A stretch of 64,000 nt of DNA from Rhinopithecus roxellana (Eukaryota; Chordata; Mammalia; Primates; Cercopithecidae): the NCBI RefSeq assembly GCF_007565055.1, contig NC_044553.1, positions 121,914,978 through 121,978,977 of the forward strand, given 5' to 3'. Below the pieces are notes generated by a model. That model searched no databases, was not told where the DNA came from, and worked only from the letters and a program-made list of their open reading frames with translations. The number at the start of each line of letters is the position of its first letter. Position 1 is the stretch's first letter. A program made the translations under genes and the position numbers. Shown in pieces: positions 24,001 through 33,616 of the stretch.

Positions 24001-24981
24001 GTTCAGACAGTGCCTGCAGTTCCACTATGGATGAGGAGAGAGATATGTCTGCCCATGAAGCACTTAGAATTCTTTTTTGGAAAGTAAAACCAGTACATAT
24101 GAAACAATTAAGGAATCATATTAGACAGTGTGTTATCACAGATAAGTGGATTTGGCTCATATAGGAAAAAGGGAAGTTCACTGTTACCCAGGGAGTCATC
24201 ACTGGAGATGGGGGATTTGAGCTGTGCCCTTGAAGTGACACAGACCTTGGAGAGCAGGGGTGGCCATTGCCAGCGCAAGGAGAACTGTATGAATATAGAC
24301 ACAGGATAGAGAGTGGGCAGCCTTGTACCCTCTGGCCCGACTTACTGGAGAGTAGCAGGAGCATGAAATTGAGAAAGAAAAGTCTTACGATACGTGGTGT
24401 CCCAAGAAAGAAGAAAAGAAAAACCTGTTTGTGCCTAGTAAGTTACAGCTCTCACCCTGCAACCCTGGTGTTTCAGATTGTGAGTGTGTGCTCTATCTAG
24501 AGTGTCATGAGGAACATTTGACCATCTGTGGGTGAAGTAGTATGGAGAGGGTTGGGTAGTGTCATTTTCTCTTAAAAATCTATCCCTCTTACCGAAAAGA
24601 CAGTTGGCAGGAAGAGCAAGCAAACATGCAAGAAGAAGTTAGCAAGGAGTTGCAGGGAGGAATTGCCACCACTTCTCCAGCTCAGACTCGTAACCAAGGC
24701 CACAGGCTCCAAGGAAGTTCACGTGGGACTGGTGCTTACATTCTTGTCTCTCTCTCCCCACAGGAATCTCCGCCAGCAGTCCTCTGCAGACATCCCTTGT
24801 TCGACCTGCTGGCCTTGCTGACTTTGGACCTTCAAGCGCCTCCTCTCCTTTGAGTTCCCCTTTGAGCAAGGGAAATAATGTTCCTGGGACTCCCAAGAAC
24901 TTCCACATGACCAGCAGCCTAGCCCCAGACTCTCTGGTCCGGAAACAGGGCAAAGGCACCAACCCCTCTGGAGGACGGTAA
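7331..24981 (+). CDS. INO80: INO80 chromatin-remodelling ATPase, C-terminal part (8 spliced exons)
   Basis: INO80 is the catalytic SNF2-family ATPase of the nuclear INO80 complex, which slides nucleosomes and acts in transcription, replication and DNA repair. Coding exons are 7331-7403, 16963-17121, 17762-17864, 19520-19608, 20900-21055, 21331-21490, 22155-22370 and 24764-24981. They total 1171 coding bases plus the stop and join in one frame with GT donors and AG acceptors. The product is the last 390 residues, about 1167-1556 of a human-length 1556-residue protein. In order it holds helicase motif V (STRAGGLGINL), motif VI with the arginine finger (DRAHRLGQ), the end of the C-terminal RecA lobe, a long basic and glutamine-rich helix, an acidic serine-rich region, an AT-hook-like GRPKGSG patch, an alanine-rich stretch and a serine-rich tail ending NPSGGR. 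All residues match my recollection of the human protein; I could not align it. Upstream exons, including the one ending in the RND codons, lie outside the window. Confidence 0.97.
7640..7946 (-). mobile_element. AluS-like element
   Basis: Reverse Alu starting in a TTTTG-rich tail, with direct repeats 'gaatacgttt' / 'gaataagttt' on its flanks. Confidence 0.88.
7957..8060 (+). repeat. Ancient interspersed repeat fragment
   Basis: Contains the diverged 'tcattcgacagttatttcacgaatgcgtactatgtg' type sequence, a common old mammalian interspersed repeat. I do not assign a subfamily. Confidence 0.45.
8320..8623 (+). mobile_element. AluS-like element
   Basis: Forward Alu from 'ggctgggtgtggtggctc' to an A-tail. 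The flanks repeat 'aaaagaggattc' / 'aaaagaagattc'. Confidence 0.9.
8676..8989 (+). mobile_element. Young AluYR-like element
   Basis: Full-length, little diverged, with 'gctcaagcctg', 'actagccgggcgagg' and 'gatcgggccactgc'. It has a pure A-tail of about 33 bases and matching flanking direct repeats 'agattcaaatatat'. Confidence 0.94.
9231..9259. repeat. (TC)n microsatellite
   Basis: Short CT-dinucleotide run with one CCC interruption. Confidence 0.9.
9530..10100 (+). repeat. L2-like LINE fragment
   Basis: Degenerate L2 3'-region features are visible: 'ttcaggaattctccatcaatta' type (cf. cttcaatggcttcccatt), 'aagtataaggctcttca', 'gttccctcagcctaagtcatcctcc' and a final region before the 3' end. 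Family call from memory of L2 consensus features. Confidence 0.5.
10143..10430 (+). mobile_element. AluS-like element
   Basis: Forward Alu with flanks 'gtctgcatttcta' and 'ggctgtatttcta'. A short deletion in the left monomer removes the 'gaggtcaggagttcgag' segment. Confidence 0.88.
10441..11525 (+). repeat. Ancient interspersed repeat, split by an Alu
   Basis: The run 'cattcattcattcattcatt' followed by 'gtttaatgagcatcc', 'gtgacatttgagccaagatctg', 'gagcattccaggcagaggaga' and 'gtaacatgatctggtttgag' is a familiar old mammalian repeat. The Alu at 10661-10953 interrupts it. Subfamily not assigned. Confidence 0.5.
10661..10953 (+). mobile_element. AluS-like element
   Basis: Forward Alu starting 'ggccaggtgcggtggctc', with flanks 'ctaataatatg' and 'ctggtaatatg'. 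Confidence 0.9.
11526..11844 (-). mobile_element. AluS-like element
   Basis: Reverse Alu with a TTTTTTG-type tail and perfect flanking repeats 'taaagctgtattttc'. Confidence 0.92.
12000..12325 (-). mobile_element. Very young AluYR-like insertion
   Basis: Reverse, full-length, almost undiverged Alu with a pure poly-T of about 42 bases and a perfect 16-base target-site duplication 'tagtctgtggtttctt' (11984-11999 and 12326-12341). Confidence 0.95.
12575..12876 (+). mobile_element. AluJ/S-like element
   Basis: Diverged forward Alu with flanks 'agaggggctct' and 'agaggctctga'. Confidence 0.85.
12877..14800. other. INO80 intron, no gene seen
   Basis: About 1.9 kb without Alu. It contains diverged CT-rich sequence (13480-14130) that may be old LINE DNA. 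No splice-bounded INO80 coding segment lies here; the frames present do not continue the protein. Confidence 0.5.
14801..14975 (+). mobile_element. Alu with internal deletion
   Basis: The start of the left monomer ('ggccgggcgcaatgg' to 'gcttgagcccagg') is fused directly to the end of the right monomer ('gctgcagtgagcc' to A-tail), leaving about 175 bases. Confidence 0.85.
15834..16461 (-). mobile_element. Nested Alu cluster (three reverse segments)
   Basis: A right monomer with a TTTTG-repeat tail (15834-16020) is interrupted in its middle T-rich region by a complete reverse Alu (about 16021-16326). This is followed by another reverse partial copy (16327-16461) with its own TTTTG tail. Confidence 0.85.
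16462..16700 (+). repeat. MIR fragment
   Basis: MIR-like series: 'tgatcttggataaatgg', 'cctcattctcctaaac', 'gatttaaatgagttaatg' and 'cttagaacaatgcac'. It lies just upstream of the INO80 motif VI exon. Confidence 0.6.
16963..17121 (+). CDS. INO80: INO80 coding exon, seventh from last (motif VI)
   Basis: It is bounded by 'ctatgcag' and 'gtaagc' and is 159 bases, exactly 53 codons. It starts VIFYDSDWNP and contains the motif VI core DRAHRLGQ, whose second arginine position is the expected arginine finger, then the QVTVYRL strand that closes the second RecA lobe. The last codons read AKEKSE. Phase 0 on both sides. Confidence 0.97.
17762..17864 (+). CDS. INO80: INO80 coding exon, sixth from last
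   Basis: The acceptor AG is at 17760-17761 and the donor 'gtatgt' begins at 17865. The 103 bases give 34 codons (IQRMVISGGN to EELEKK) plus the first base of a leucine codon. The sequence continues the post-helicase region of SNF2/INO80 proteins, where the GGNFKPDTLKP and LLLDDEELEKK patches are conserved. Confidence 0.96.
18022..18335 (+). mobile_element. AluS-like element with (CAA)n tail
   Basis: Forward Alu from 'gggccaggcatggtggc' to a tail of 'aacaacaac' units. It abuts the next Alu head to tail. Confidence 0.9.
18336..18623 (+). mobile_element. AluS-like element, slightly 5' truncated
   Basis: Begins 'ggcaaggtggctcacacc', lacking the first few Alu bases. It follows the tail of the previous Alu directly, so the pair forms a head-to-tail tandem. 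Confidence 0.88.
19030..19317 (-). mobile_element. AluS/J-like element
   Basis: Reverse Alu with flanking direct repeats 'gcccataat'. It lies about 200 bases upstream of the INO80 basic-helix exon. Confidence 0.88.
19520..19608 (+). CDS. INO80: INO80 coding exon, fifth from last (basic helix)
   Basis: Acceptor 'cttgatag', donor 'gtatct'. The 89 bases finish the split leucine and add 29 codons from RLRQEEKRQQ to EKYAEK. The segment is very rich in Arg, Lys, Glu and Gln and should form a long charged helix. Confidence 0.96.
20142..20438 (+). mobile_element. AluYR-like element
   Basis: Forward AluY with 'gctcaagcctg' and 'actagccgggcgagg'. The A-tail shares 'aaaagaaaaa' with the left flank. 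Confidence 0.92.
20606..20712 (-). mobile_element. Alu fragment
   Basis: About 105 bases of a reverse Alu right monomer ('gggctcaagcaatcctcccacctcagcc' region), strongly diverged. Confidence 0.7.
20900..21055 (+). CDS. INO80: INO80 coding exon, fourth from last
   Basis: Acceptor 'ttcccag', donor 'gtgagg'; 156 bases, 52 codons. It begins with a lysine run (KKKEDELDGKRRKEG), a plausible nuclear-localisation patch, then becomes acidic and serine-rich and ends SPFSE. Phase 0 on both sides. Confidence 0.96.
21331..21490 (+). CDS. INO80: INO80 coding exon, third from last
   Basis: Acceptor 'ttttctag', donor 'gtaatt'; 160 bases, 53 codons plus one base of a glycine codon. It is rich in serine and acidic residues (ELHTGSIPLDESSSD) and is predicted disordered. 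No catalytic motif is present. Confidence 0.96.
22155..22370 (+). CDS. INO80: INO80 coding exon, second from last (AT-hook-like, Ala-rich)
   Basis: Acceptor 'tcccacag', donor 'gtacag'. The 216 bases complete a glycine, give 71 codons and start another glycine. It contains SRGRPKGSG, an AT-hook-like minor-groove DNA-binding patch, then Lys/Arg repeats and a low-complexity alanine run ending YAAYGYNVSK. Confidence 0.96.
22782..23078 (+). mobile_element. AluS-like element
   Basis: Forward Alu starting 'gggccgtgcacagtggc', with flanks 'gtataccacatg' and 'gtattccacatgg'. Confidence 0.9.
23079..24763. other. INO80 last intron, no gene seen
   Basis: Alu-free. It includes old-repeat-like motifs such as 'gggaagttcactgttaccc' and 'gagctgtgcccttgaagtgac', but I see no exon other than the terminal one at 24764. 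Confidence 0.5.
24764..24981 (+). CDS. INO80: INO80 terminal coding exon
   Basis: Acceptor 'ctccccacag'. It completes a glycine codon and adds 71 codons from ISASSPLQ to NPSGGR, with TAA at 24979-24981. The tail is Ser/Pro/Gly-rich and disordered. The same exon continues into the 3' UTR. Confidence 0.97.
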
Positions 24982-26340
24982 CCATCTGGGCCCTCCAGCT
25001 TCCTTCAACCAAACCAGGGCTAGAGTCCTGACCTGCCAGTGGTCTTTGGATGGCTTGCCCCATGCAGCATCTTCCATCCTGAGTCAGAAGTGGAAGTGTC
25101 CAGCAAGGGAAGAACAGGCAGGTGGATGGTGTGAGCACTTTTATCATCTGTGTCTCATCAGGAGCATCTGGGGTGCCTATAGAAGGAAGGCACAGGGCAG
25201 GGATCAGCTCCACTGCATCTCAAGTGAACTGCATAGCGAAGTCTTAAACCTCTCACGGGGCAAGCCTGACATAGACCCCCCTTTAGATGCTCAGGCACAC
25301 TGTTTCCATCCCCATTCCACTCTTCGGCTCTGACACACCCCTTGCAAAGTCTCCGCAGGTGCTGTGAAGAGCCTTCCATGGTGGAGATTTCTCTTACAAT
25401 TGTGATTTCTCGTAGGGCTAGTAAGGGAGGAGATTGTGTACCTGTTGTCCACAGTCTTCAGGCAGCTCCCCAGGTCTCTGAACCCCATTTGCCAGAGTGT
25501 CATCATTAAAGAGAGCAGTGACTGCAAGAGATGGTGGAGGCTGCTAAGCATGACAGGCTAGAGGAAGTATCCACAGGCAGTTGTGTTCCCAGCAGTTCCT
25601 CCCCTGTCCTGCATGGTTCACACCAAGAGAACCTTCAGATCCCACCAGCAACAGTAGCACCTTCCACCCAGGGGACTCACAGAAGCCAGTAAAGAGACCA
25701 GGAGCCACCTCAATCAGCAGGACAGCCTCACTGCCCCTCTCGCAGACTCCCCTTTGCCTGTCCTGAATGCACAGTCTCCCTGCTCATCCCCTTCAGCCCC
25801 CTGCTTGGCTGTATGCACTGTCTATATTGCACTGAGGAAGGGACAGCAGGAATGAGGTGGAGAGGGCGGAGGGAGGGGGCAGGCTCGGCACCGGCCCTCG
25901 CAGCCCCAGCCCGGCCAGCCTGAGCTTGCTGCCCTCCGGCAGAGACAGAGGGGCAGTGTTTGCATGGGAGGTGTTTATGCCTGCCCTGCCTGATGTCCCT
26001 GGTGGAGCAGGTGCCTCCGGGCGGGAAAGCCTCTAATTTGCACACCTGAAAATCGCGGAATTGAGTTTAGATAGATTGATTTTTAAAACTTTTTTTTGGA
26101 GTAGGGGGCATAGGGGAATCATTTAATTTAAATCATTAAGATTCCCCTGCTCAAACCCAGACTCGTGTGTACAGATGCTATTTAGAGGGAATCAGAAAAA
26201 TGCCAAGCCTTTTTTCTCTTTGAATGTGCTGTCTATTTTTATAACTGAACTTGTACATATGTATAAAGAGAGACACATCTTCCTTTTACTAACTGGATAA
26301 AAAAAATCTTAAATAAAATGGAGTGAGATAATTTTATGTA
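24982..26340 (+). other. INO80: INO80 3' UTR
   Basis: About 1.36 kb between the stop codon and the first good polyadenylation site. It is free of Alu insertions, in contrast to the introns and flanks, and ends in an AT-rich stretch (26060-26335). The exact cleavage site is inferred from AATAAA at 26312 and the TG-rich element just after it. Confidence 0.85.
26312..26317 (+). terminator. INO80: INO80 polyadenylation signal AATAAA
   Basis: A canonical hexamer lies 1.33 kb past the INO80 stop. It is followed 30-45 bases later by 'ctggtgtctgtggtcttt', a typical GU-rich downstream element, so cleavage near 26335-26345 is likely. Confidence 0.85.
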
Positions 26341-27204
26341 AATTCTGGTGTCTGTGGTCTTTGCAGCTGCCTCTCCTCAGAAGCAAACTAGAGCCCTTGG
26401 TGGATGTGGCAGGATACAGGGAAAGCAGAGCCCTCGCCTGTGATCAGAAAGGACAGGGGTTGGTGGGACAAGGAGTGGACCGTGGGTGTTTCCTCAGCAG
26501 CAGAATTGATTGGGCTTATGAATTTGCCTCTGGCCATCAGAAAGGAGGCTTGACCAAGTGTCTGACATGCAGTGGTCAGGACCCTTGTCTCCATGGTGGG
26601 CTCTTTATGACTCAGGACCTAGACCCCAGGACTGAGGTGTGGGCGGCTTGGCCTGGGCGCCATCAAGTAGAGCTACATAGTGGTCATCTTAATAGTGACA
26701 GTGTTCTCAAAGTTAGCTGTACTCTTAAGCATCATGAAAGAAAATGGTGAAATACATTCCTAAGGATGCCAAAGACATCCAGGCTGTGAAAACTTCGCTT
26801 AGTGATAGTTGGAAAAAGAGTACTCGTTCCCAGCCTGGCCCGGCAGCCAGTGTTTCTCTGACTGGGTAGAACACTGATACGCTCTTGTATCACCTGTGGG
26901 CAGGGGTCATGCGTTTCCCCAGTGCGCTGGCTGTGCGGCCTCCCTAGCCTTGCTCGCCCTGCATGCTGTTGGTCAGGGTGGGCTGGGTCCTGGGCAGCTG
27001 ATGCCCACCATAGTCACAGGGATCAGCCTTTCTTCACTGGTATCAAGTAGCATTAGTAGATACTCTGGATCTTGTTTATCTTGCTGGTGAACTTGACCAA
27101 GGCCTCACACAGAGTAAACCAACATCCGAACCAAGCAGTTCTGCCTTTACATGCTAGTTAAGAGTTTTCATAAGAAAAAGTAGTAATTTGACACCTGAAT
27201 CGTC
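26341..27204. other. Intergenic DNA just past INO80
   Basis: Unique-looking sequence without Alu. No gene-like frame with splice or family support. Confidence 0.5.
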
Positions 27205-27370
27205 CCTTAAGGCAGCGCTTCTCCAGTGTTAATGTGCGTACAAATCACCTTGAGATTGTAAAATGCAAGTTCTGTTTCTGAAGGTCTAGGTTGAGCCTTG
27301 AGACTGAGTTTCTTGACAAGATCCCAGGTGATGGCCATGCTGCTAGTCCTTGGACTACCCCTGGAATAAC
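27205..27370. repeat. MER5-like DNA transposon remnant
   Basis: The series 'gcgcttctccagtgttaatg', 'aaatcaccttgagattg' and 'ccaggtgatggccatgctgctag' resembles MER5A (hAT-Charlie, non-autonomous). Diverged; assignment from memory. Confidence 0.6.
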
Positions 27371-27597
27371 AAGGCCCTAGGGTGCCTTCCAGCCCTGCCA
27401 AGCAGAAAATCTCTGCTCTTTGCTTATATGCCCACACCCCAGCCAGGAAGCCTTGTGCAGGAAATACTGGTTTATTTTTCCTCTTACCCAACTTAATTCA
27501 CCTGATGACAGAAAATGGAATCCTAGCATTCCTACCAAAATTCAATCCTTTATATGTTTTCTCCATTTTTTTGTTGTTGTTTTGTTTTTTCTTTTTT

Positions 27598-27896
27598 CTT
27601 TTTTTTTTTTTTTGAGACGGAGTCTCGCTCTGTCGCCCAGGCTGGAGTGCAGTGGCGCGATGTCGGCTCACTGCAAGCTCCGCCTCCTGGGTTCACGCCA
27701 TTCTCCCGTCTCAGCCTCCAAGTAGCTGGGACTACAGGCGCCCACCACCACGCCCGGCTAATTTTTTTTTGTATTTTTAGTAGAGACGGGGTTTCACCGT
27801 GTTAGCCAGGATGGTCTCGATCTCCTGACCTCGTGATCCGCCCGCCTCGGCCTCCCAAAGTGCTGGGATTACAGGCTTGAGCCACCGCGCCCGGCC
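27598..27896 (-). mobile_element. AluY-lineage element
   Basis: Little-diverged reverse Alu ending 'gcttgagccaccgcgcccggcc', an OWM-type 5' end. Confidence 0.93.
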
Positions 27897-29695
27897 TGGT
27901 TTTTTCATTTTAAAACTGTTCATAATTTTCTCCGTCACCTCCTGAGTAGCACCTCTGCTGGGCATGTTCGGTATGAAAGAAGGCCTCAGATTTACTACTG
28001 TCCCTCTCCCACGTGGCCTCCACCAAGATGCAACATGTCATGGAGAGTGACCCCTGGACTGTGTTTCCTGTGCCCTGTGTCCTTTGATTGTGACCACCAG
28101 ACTCCTAGATCAGTCATCGTTCTCAGCGAATTCCTAAGCCCCTCTTAGGGGGCATGGAGACCATTTGGCTGCTCTCCCACGCTTCTCTGAGACTGCCAGA
28201 GAGTCGCGAAATCCCACAACTGGGGAGGCAGCGTGTTTACCATGGGTGCCCAGTTCAGCCAACCTCATGGTGCACATTCAGGCCACTTAGATGGTGGAGT
28301 AGGAAGGAGAAGGCAGGCTGTGTTCTAGAGAAAGCAGAGACTTCTGGCTGTCACGACATTGTGTGTCCAAGTACTAAGAAGGCCCACTGCCTCATCAAAG
28401 GACCCTGAGGAAGCTGGGTGCCTCCCTTATCTGGCCTCTGGCCTCTTCCTGCACCCTCATTTCTTTCTTGCTTCAGGTCCTGGGACTTAGCTGGCTTCCC
28501 TTTCCTCTTCAAAACTGCCACCACCCACTCTTTCACTCCAGTTTCCCCCCCAACCCCCACCCCGGTGGCAAGCTGCTGGGGGATGGACTCCTGGTTCTCT
28601 CCTAGCTGCTGCCAGAAATGAGCATCTTGCTTTTTTTTTTTTTTTTAATTAAGGATTTTCTTGCTCATCAAAACAAGGACACCAGGCAAAAACAATACTG
28701 TACGTGGAGAATTGCAAAGCTTAAGAAATACTTCACAGCCCTCACAGAGTCCCTGCCTACATTTCCTGGCACCTTCGGTGAGAAACAAGGATTCCTGAGG
28801 GAGCGGTTCCCTGACTCTTGCCTCCTTCCTAGAGAGCTGAGTTCTTTCTTCCAGAAAGGCAGATGGAGTGTGCATCTGTGAGTGCCCACAGGGCCTCTGC
28901 CTCTGCTCTCCTGCCACTTGGGTTTTCATTGTTCACACAAATCTCAAAAATGAGTATGTGGCCCAAGGGTTGGGGAGGCCCCTCTGGGTCTGACTTGGCA
29001 ACAGCCTCAGGGGAAGAAGGAAGGGAGCACAAAGGTTCAGAGTCGCAGGAGGGGGGCAGTTTTCTAAGCTTGCCCAGCTGATGCCCCCCCTAAAGCAGCT
29101 CTGGGAGATAATGCCCAGCCTCAGCTCAGAATGTTCCACCCTCCTACCACCACCAGCATATCACCACAAACCCCACCCTGAACCAGAGGCCCACCCCACA
29201 AGCTGCTCCTGGCTGCCAGAGAAGAAAGGAGCTCCCCTCCCATTTCCCAGGTGAGAGGTCCCAGAAGACCTATGCAGCTCCATGCCTTGCACCCTTGAAG
29301 AGATGGTGCCAGTTACCTGGGGATGTCTGAGCAGAGTGGTAAGGAGGGTTCAAGTCCAATGGATTGGCAGTGCAGTTCAGCTTCAGCAGTCTTAGTTTGC
29401 CTTCAGCACAATGGAATTGGGAAGAGCAGCATAAACTCACCTAGAATTTTTCTGAATAGCCAAGTCTTTCAGAGGGCTAACATTTTAACCCGGTATTTTA
29501 AGCACCAGAATTGGCTTGGTTAGAACTCTCTTTAAAGGATACTGTGTCACTGCATGGTTAAACAGAACATATGGAACATACCTTAACCTCTCCTAAGGGC
29601 TTGGGTTCATGTGGGCATCTGGTGCTTTCAGGCCTACTGCGATGTACTACTGTTTCCCCCGGTTTAAATCATATCAAGAGCTACATGGCCACAAA
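27897..29695. other. Intergenic DNA, no gene seen
   Basis: 1.8 kb without recognisable young repeats. A T-run sits at 28631-28646. The open frames lack codon structure or family resemblance. Confidence 0.5.
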
Positions 29696-29699
29696 TCTT

Positions 29700-29732
<33 letters not shown>

Positions 29733-29738
29733 CAGACA
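29700..29738. repeat. Compound (GT)n(GA)n microsatellite
   Basis: A TG run is followed directly by GA units and 'gacagacag', at the tail end of a reverse Alu fragment. Confidence 0.9.
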
Positions 29739-29850
29739 GGATTTTGCTCTGTCACCCAGGCTGGAGTGCAGTGGTGCAATGACAGCTCACTGCAGCCTCG
29801 ACCTCCCAGGCTCAAGCGATCCTCCCTGATCAGCCTCTACCATAATGCTG
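29739..29850 (-). mobile_element. Alu right-monomer fragment
   Basis: 'attttgctctgtcacccagg' through 'tcaagcgatcctccctgatc'; truncated. The microsatellite occupies its former tail. Confidence 0.8.
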
Positions 29851-30808
29851 GGGTTCTAGCCACAGTTCTTAAGTTCTGAACAGTAACTGTGCCAGCTGCT
29901 TCAGTATTTTTGTGCTTATATGATGAGGTAGCTTCTACCCTTAAAAAATAAAAATTTTTTTTTTCTTTTTTTCCCCCAAACACTGCAGATCTTAACACCC
30001 CTTCTTCTAATGTACCTTTTCTAAATTGTTGGGGGCTTGGAAACCATTTAACCTAACTCAGAACTTCTGAGCTAACAAAAAGAACTTCAAAGGAGGATCG
30101 TAGAGTGTCCTAGGAATGAAGTAACTGAGCTTCAGGGTGTGCTTTCCATGGATGCCTGTGGCCCTCTGCTGGGTCGCAGTGCCGCAGTTCTGGATAAGTA
30201 ACGTGTTCTAGATAAGGGTGTTCCGGTTTGAACCAGTTCAATAAAGTTTGTTGCTTTTATTTTACTCCTTTTTTTCATTCTTTAAAAAAAAGTATAGATC
30301 ACCTTGCACAACGAGGAAAAGTTCTGCCAAAGGGTCTAGGCAGTAGACTGGTGCATGCTCTCCCTCTCAGACTCCATCTGTAGGCAGTGTACGTCTGTGG
30401 AGTCCATCACAGGATTTTAGTGGGAGCAGTGAAAATGAAATGGGCAAGCCCAAAAGCCAGTGTTGTTGCACTTCATCTTCACTACCCATGCCTCATCTTT
30501 ATTGGGCTAGGCTGGTCATCCTAGGGAGTAATTGCAGTGTCTGTCCACTAGTTGGGCCATAAGCCCTCTGACCAGTTAATCTCTTTGTTCATATCGGTTA
30601 AGGTAACACATGATGCCATAACAGACCCCAAAATGCAATAGCTTAAATAAGATATAAATTATTATTTCTCACACAGAAGAGTTTGAATTTGGATCTGCTC
30701 TACACGATCACTGACTGTCCCAGGTTCTTTCCATCTTGTTTCTCTGCTATTTCCATGCTTTTGTCCTCATCAGCATGGTCATTGCTGGTTTATAGAAATG
30801 TCCTATGG

Positions 30809-31119
30809 GGCCGGACACAGTGGTTCACACCTGTAATCCCAGCACTTTGGGAGGCCAAGGCGGGCGGATCACTTGAGTTCAGGAGTTTGAGTCCAGCCTG
30901 GCCAACATGGTGAAACCCCGTCTCTACTAAAAATACAAAAAAATTAGCTGGACATGGTGGCAGGCACCTGTAATCCCAGCTACTCAGGAGGCTGAAGCAG
31001 GAGCATCACTTGAATGCAGAAGGTGGAGGTTGCAGTGAGCCAAGATTGTGCCACTGCACTCTAGCCTGGGTGACACAGCAAGACTCCACCTCAAAAAAAA
31101 AATAAAGAAAAAGAAGAAA
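30809..31119 (+). mobile_element. AluS-like element
   Basis: Forward Alu with flanks 'agaaatgtcctatgg' and 'agaaatgttctatgg' and an AAAAAG-type tail. Confidence 0.92.
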
Positions 31120-31353
31120 AAGAAATGTTCTATGGGAGGGGAAGACTGGGGAGGGGATTCACCTTCTGTACTGTCTCAAGACTTAGACCCTTAAGTGGCT
31201 CACACACTTATCAGAGAGAACTTTAGACCTAAGGACCTATCTAACTCCAAAGGAGGCTGCCATGTAATTACGGAAGAAGAGAACAGATTTGGATGGACAG
31301 CCGATAGTTCGGACACAACGCTCCAATGGAAAGGGGGCAAAAACACTTACTAA

Positions 31354-31360
<7 letters not shown>

Positions 31361-31384
<24 letters not shown>

Positions 31385-31669
31385 GAGACGGAGTCTCGCT
31401 CTGTCGCCCAGGCTGGAGTGCAGTGGCCAGATCTCAGCTCACTGCAAGCTCCGCCTCCCGAGTTTACGCCATTCTCCTGCCTCAGCCTCCCGAGTAGCTG
31501 GGACTACAGGTGCCCGCCACCTCGCCCGGCTAGTTTTTTGTATTTTTTTTTAGTAGAGACGGGGTTTCACCGTGTTAGCCAGGATGGTCTCGATCTCCTG
31601 ACCTCGTGATCCGCCCGTCTCGGCCTCCCAAAGTGCTGGGATTACAGGCTTGAGCCACCGCGCCCGGCC
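31361..31669 (-). mobile_element. AluYR-like element
   Basis: Reverse, little diverged, about 24 T tail, ending 'gcttgagccaccgcgcccggcc'. Confidence 0.94.
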
Positions 31670-31774
31670 AGATTTATTTTTTAAAGCACTTTCTTTGTGC
31701 CAAGCACTGTACATAAATAGAAAATATACACACATGCAAATGGATAATAGCCATGGGAAATGTTCAGCTATATT

Positions 31775-32170
31775 AGGGCTCTACAGAGAGACAACCAATA
31801 GGATATAGATATATGAGAGGGGATATATTGGGGGAATAGGCTCACATGGAAAGTCCCATGATAGGCGGTCTGCAAATTGGAGAACCAGGGAAGCTGGCAG
31901 CGTGGTTCATCCAAGTCTGAAAGCCTTAGAAACAGGGAAGCCAGTGCTGTAACTGTCAGTCTGAACCTGAAGACCTGAAAACCTAGGGAGCCTCTGGTGC
32001 AAGTCCCAGAGTCCACATCCCAGAGAACCCGAAGCCCCGATGTCCAGGAGCAGGAGAAGAAGGGTGTCCCCACTTTAGAAGAGAGGGAATTTGCCTTTCC
32101 TCTGCCTTTTTGTTCTACGTGGGCCCCATACCATAATCCAGTCAAGTTGACACCTAAAATTAACCATCAC
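31775..32170. repeat. Old interspersed repeat, orientation opposite to 33266-34245
   Basis: Contains 'agagacaaccaataggat', 'taggctcacatggaaag' and 'aagttgacacctaaaattaa', the reverse-complement counterpart of motifs at 33270-33600 and 34200-34240. Family not assigned. Confidence 0.5.
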
Positions 32171-32821
32171 GTCAACCTCATTGATAAATGCAAAATAAAA
32201 TGAGAATCCTAGCATTTCCTGTCATATTGGGTGAAATTTGTTTTCACATAACAATTGCCAGAGTTGGCTAAACTATAATAAATGAAACATTGTAGTTTAA
32301 GCTTCAAGACTCATGTGTGTGCCCTCTGCATATGTGGCATGAAGCATGGCTCTAGCCTGGGGGACCCCCTCTGCCTTGGAAGAGGTGGTCCTAGGGCTGT
32401 CCCTTTATCTCCAGTGACATCTGCCCCTGGTGGGCCTCATCCAACATCCAGACCTCAAAGTTGACCTCAAGGAGAATGATCTGGACAAAATGCTGTTCCA
32501 CCATAACCCCAATTTCATCACCAATGAACCTCTCAAGGATTGGCATGGTGGGAGCTGAGGGCCAGGAGCAATGAGGACCTGGCTGGCTGGACCACACCTG
32601 CAGAGATCAATGAGTGAGGCCCAGCCTGGACAAGCATCTGCGAGCAAGTTACAGAGGTGGCTATGGAAAACGTTCCAAAACTATCAATGAACATTTTATA
32701 TCCATGTACTAAAACACAGGACTACATTTTCTTCCTATTATTTTTATAAAAAGTGATATTGCAATATTGTTATCACTCAAAACGGCAAAGAATGTGTAGC
32801 TCTTCACAAAAAGACAATAAT

Positions 32822-33126
32822 GGCCGGGCACGGTGGCTCACACCCGTAATCCCGGCACTTTGGGAGGCCGAGACGGGCGGATCACGAGGTCAGGAGATCG
32901 AGACCATCCTGGCTAACACGGTGAAACCCTGTCTCTACTAAAAATACAAAAAAATTAGCCAGGCATGGTGGCAGCGCCTGTAGTCCCAGCTACTCGGGAG
33001 GCTGAGGCAGGAGAATGGCGTGAACCCGGGAGGCGGAGCTTGCAGTGAGCTGAGATCATGGGACTGCACTCCAGCCTGGGGGACAGAGCTAGACTCTGTC
33101 TAAAAAAAAAAAAACAAAAAAAAAAA
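32822..33126 (+). mobile_element. AluY-like element
   Basis: Forward Alu starting 'ggccgggcacggtggctc', with flanks 'agacaataat' and 'aaacaataac'. Confidence 0.92.
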
Positions 33127-33128
33127 AC

Positions 33129-33255
33129 AATAACGAGTGATGAGGATACAGAGAAATTGGAGTCATTCATTGTTGGCGGGGACATAAAACAGTGTATGTA
33201 CTTTGGAAACAGTTTGGCAACTCAAAAAGTTAAATGTATTGTTACTAAGATTTTA
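33129..33255 (+). repeat. L1 fragment
   Basis: 'gatgaggatacagagaaattgg', 'gaaacagtttggcaactc' and 'aaaagttaaatg' are typical of the 3' part of old L1 elements. Confidence 0.65.
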
Positions 33256-33265
33256 TCTACTTGGC

Positions 33266-33616
33266 TGGGTCACACAGTATGCAGATATTTAGTCAAACAT
33301 TCTGGGTGTGCCTGTAAGCATGTTCTTGGACGAGATTAACATTTACATCTGTGGGCCGAGTAAAGTGAATTGCTCTCCCTAATGTGGGCAGGCCTCATCC
33401 CATCAGTTGAAGGCCTGAATAGAACAAAAAGGCTGCCCTTCCCCTAGTGAGAGAGAACTGCTCCTACCTGACTGAGACGTTGGCTTCTTCCTGCCTTCGG
33501 ACTTGCACTGAAACAGTGGCTCTTTCTGGATTTCAAGTCTGCTGGCGTCTGGACTAGAACTGCACCATCAGCTCTCCTGGATCTCCAGCTTGCTCGTTAT
33601 AAGAAGTCTCTACTTC
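33266..33616. repeat. Old interspersed repeat, left part
   Basis: The series 'gattaacatttacatctg', 'gggcaggcctcatcccatcag', 'gaaggcctgaatagaac' and 'catcagctctcctggatctcc' continues after the Alu composite as 'catcctattggttttgtttctc' (34206-34240). It is a familiar old primate repeat; family not assigned. Confidence 0.5.

Noticed and set aside
32391..32647. Minus- and plus-strand frames in a unique-looking patch ('DLKENDLDKMLFHHN' on the plus strand)
   Set aside because: It looked like a possible processed-pseudogene fragment, but I could not match it to a protein and it is short. A protein-level search of 32290-32690 would settle it.
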